In this document: positions 62,584 through 64,000 of the stretch, piece by piece | Numbering within the stretch: the stretch's first letter is position 1 | Layout of the letters: each line of letters opens with the position of its first letter | Source: Chlorobium sp. | GTDB lineage: Bacteria; Bacteroidota; Chlorobiia; Chlorobiales; Chlorobiaceae | Assembly: GCA_005862225.1 (NCBI GenBank) | Contig: SZXV01000010.1 | Coordinates: forward strand, 1 to 64,000 | Direction of reading: 5' to 3' | Length of the DNA: 64,000 nucleotides | Program-made: the position numbers and the translations under genes | The notes under the pieces: model-generated | Seen by the model: only the letters and a program-made list of their open reading frames with translations | Database searches by the model: none | What the model was told of the DNA's origin: nothing

Positions 62584-62793
62584 ATGGAAGCAACCATACC
62601 TGAGCCCATACAGAGTGAGCCACAAATAACCGAAGAGCTGCTGGTCATTATGTCGTCGGCCATCGCCGCATATCTCGGAAAAAACGTCAGGATACGCAGA
62701 GCCCGCTTCATCAGCAACCAGGGGCCAAGCTCCTGGTCTCAACAGGGGCGCGTCTCCATACAGTCATCCCATACCTTCAGCACCACAAAATAA
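62584..62793 (+). CDS. Soluble OadG-like small subunit
   Basis: 69 residues starting MEATIPEPIQSEPQITEELL. The stretch ELLVIMSSAIAAYLGKNVRIRRARFI, SSWSQQGRVSI matches the cytoplasmic part of OadG/methylmalonyl-CoA decarboxylase gamma-type chains, but no transmembrane helix is present. In decarboxylases the chain joins subunits and binds zinc. Here it may join the carboxyltransferase halves. Ten bases after the 12S gene. Confidence 0.75.
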   Translation: MEATIPEPIQSEPQITEELLVIMSSAIAAYLGKNVRIRRARFISNQGPSSWSQQGRVSIQSSHTFSTTK

Positions 62794-62804
62794 GGAATAT
62801 TACC

Positions 62805-63200
62805 GTGCAGTTGATTTTAACCATAGACGGAAAAAAATATGTAGTTGACGTTGATGTCCTGGAAGGAGAGGAGATCCGTACCCCGGACTCTTTCCAGGAA
62901 CAGACCTCAACCATTCAGTCGAGACAGATCGTCGCGCCATCGCCTCAACCTCTTGCAATGCAGCCCGTTGCGGACGGTTTGCCGGACGAAAAAGTTTGCC
63001 GGAGTCCTATCGCCGGGATTGTGCAGCGAGTCAATGTTCAGGTGGGTCAAAAGCTCCAGATAGATGACCTGCTGGTCGTGCTGGAGGCCATGAAGATGGA
63101 GACAAATATCACAGCCCATTCGGCTGGTACCGTCAAAAAGATCATGGCATCACCGGGAGAGGCAGTAAAAAGCGGTCAGGCTTTGATAGAATTCGAGTAA
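62805..63200 (+). CDS. Biotin carboxyl carrier protein (1.3S-type)
   Basis: 131 residues. The C-terminal biotinyl domain has VVLEAMKMETNITAHSAG, so Lys97 is the biotin site, with the flanking GEAVKSGQALIEFE end. The N-terminal part (QLILTIDGKKYVVDVDVL) and a Pro/Gln-rich linker (about 30-60) are typical of PycB/OadA/1.3S carriers. It shuttles CO2 between the 5S and 12S subunits. Last gene of the operon, 12 bases after the small subunit. Confidence 0.92.
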   Translation: MQLILTIDGKKYVVDVDVLEGEEIRTPDSFQEQTSTIQSRQIVAPSPQPLAMQPVADGLPDEKVCRSPIAGIVQRVNVQVGQKLQIDDLLVVLEAMKMETNITAHSAGTVKKIMASPGEAVKSGQALIEFE

Positions 63201-63326
63201 AAATTTTCATCCCAACTCATCGAAAGGCGCTTGTTATCAAGCGCCTCCGTGCCGAAATTGATGCACGCACCAGCATACTGATGATAAAAAAGCGAGTTCA
63301 GAAGGGCAAATAAGAAAAACGGTGAC

Positions 63327-63358
63327 GCTTCGATACGCGCTCCCGGGCTACTCAACGT
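63327..63358. repeat. Single palindromic unit (cluster e) at the end of cobQ
   Basis: CTTCGATACGCGCTCCCGGG followed by CTACTCAACG, one unit of the family in clusters a-d. Its CTACTC strand supplies the final GAG TAG of cobQ, read on the minus strand. Confidence 0.8.
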
Positions 63359-64000
63359 CCTTAATCACGCCAACAAGTTGAAACAGGGTTTTGAGATCGA
63401 GGTGCTGACGAAAGTGATCGGCAAGCAGTTCATAGCTCTCCTGACGCCCCTTTTCTGCTCTTTGGGGCTTCCATGATGGCTCCAACAGATTGAGAAACCA
63501 CGCTTTGACCGCAGGCTCATCGAAAATGCCGTGAAAGTAGGTGCCAATCACCTTTCCGTCACTGCTCACCACACCATCCGCATCACACTCTGCGCGATTA
63601 TTCCTGGCGGAGACGCTGATAAAGGGATGGCAATCAGCGCCGACGCTGCTTCGTCCGTTATGAATTTCGTAGCCATAAGCCTCAACAGTGGTGCCGTGGA
63701 TGGTGCCCACAGTATTGGCAAGGCACTTCTCCGGCTCCAGCGCCGTCTCAATATCAAGCATCCCAAGCGTCTCTGTAACGCCCGCTTCCCCCTCAATACC
63801 ATGCGGGTCAGAAATAGAGCGTCCCAGAATCTGATAGCCTCCACAGATACCCATGATGATGCCACCCTGCTCCCTGAAGGCCCGTATTTCATCCTCCCAG
63901 CCAAGCTTCTGCATCCAATCAAAATCACCCCGCACATTTTTTGAACCCGGCAGAATGAGCGCCTTGTACCCTTTCAGCGACTTTGGATGATGAAGATAGT
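63348..64000 (-). CDS. cobQ: Cobyric acid synthase, C-terminal part (5' end outside window)
   Basis: Glutamine-dependent cobyric acid synthase. It amidates four carboxyls of adenosylcobyrinic a,c-diamide. The reading frame is open to the window edge (LPGSKNVRGDFDWMQKLG), then the glutaminase motif GGIIMGICGGYQILGRSISDP with the catalytic Cys, TVGTIHGTTVEAYGYEIHNG and VIGTYFHGIFDEPA with the His dyad. The synthetase half lies outside. The frame ends KDVE-stop inside a palindromic repeat unit. Part of the B12 set of this window. Confidence 0.92.
   Translation of the reverse strand, partial: YLHHPKSLKGYKALILPGSKNVRGDFDWMQKLGWEDEIRAFREQGGIIMGICGGYQILGRSISDPHGIEGEAGVTETLGMLDIETALEPEKCLANTVGTIHGTTVEAYGYEIHNGRSSVGADCHPFISVSARNNRAECDADGVVSSDGKVIGTYFHGIFDEPAVKAWFLNLLEPSWKPQRAEKGRQESYELLADHFRQHLDLKTLFQLVGVIKDVE

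Overview
The window looks like chromosome from a green sulfur bacterium (Chlorobium/Pelodictyon-like). This is an inference from gene content: many corrinoid genes, a transcarboxylase-type operon, PAS proteins with a HELxVYQIELE linker, and a large load of toxin-antitoxin and restriction debris. No rRNA, tRNA, CRISPR array or cobalamin riboswitch was seen. Core genes look roughly balanced in base composition, while about 28.7-38.9 kb is strikingly AT-rich and foreign.

Layout. 0-3.2 kb: a PAS-winged helix regulator and small exported, membrane or coiled-coil proteins. 3.5-7.9 kb: a decayed type I restriction operon. An hsdS'-hsdR' deletion fusion and an N-terminally lost hsdM surround an intact DUF4062/AlbA-like ATPase, and a hicBA module sits between two 130-bp copies of the hsdM 3' end. 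8-19.8 kb: rhodanese, SRPBCC, a giant patatin-like protein, a glutamine amidotransferase, a DUF2892/DUF134/OsmC group, a membrane-anchored SET protein, and an SDR-methyltransferase-cobU-FeADH operon. 19.9-28.6 kb: a defence and toxin-antitoxin island with three vapBC-type pairs, AbiEi/AbiEii, and yhcG, rhuM, AAA and IS3 remnants. It also holds a CbiR-like corrinoid hydrolase and a ferrochelatase-like protein.

28.7-40.4 kb is the most unusual region. A XerC-like tyrosine recombinase is followed, in the same orientation, by an att-like site with GTTAGCGGTT. A 7-kb cassette comes next (aldo/keto reductase, a 1233-residue nucleotidyltransferase-radical SAM-GT4 fusion, a second radical SAM protein, a Gfo/Idh/MocA-like oxidoreductase). 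An attC-like hairpin, a PIN/antitoxin cassette split by an IS630 element, a second attC-like hairpin and a BRO-N-Fic fusion gene complete the array. It is organised like an integron, but the recombinase lacks an obvious IntI insertion and carries an amber codon at position 50.

40.6-46.0 kb: a four-gene operon (helical protein, Hsp70-like ATPase, AAA ATPase, FGE/SUMF1-domain protein) behind a 13-bp inverted repeat. A damaged copy of part of its AAA gene lies at 22.9 kb. 46.3-53.7 kb: SRPBCC, a ParE-type pair, and a complete RND efflux system. 53.8-56.7 kb: corrinoid uptake (BtuD- and BtuC-like) with CobO. 56.8-59.0 kb: a GIY-YIG nuclease and a BRO-N protein among dense palindromic repeats. 59.5-63.2 kb: a four-gene methylmalonyl-CoA/oxaloacetate carboxyltransferase operon. 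63.3 kb to the end: the C-terminal part of cobQ, whose stop codon lies inside one of the palindromic repeats.

The corrinoid genes (cobU, cbiR, btuCD, cobO, cobQ, perhaps the chelatase) would supply cofactor for methylmalonyl-CoA metabolism, to which the transcarboxylase operon is directly linked.
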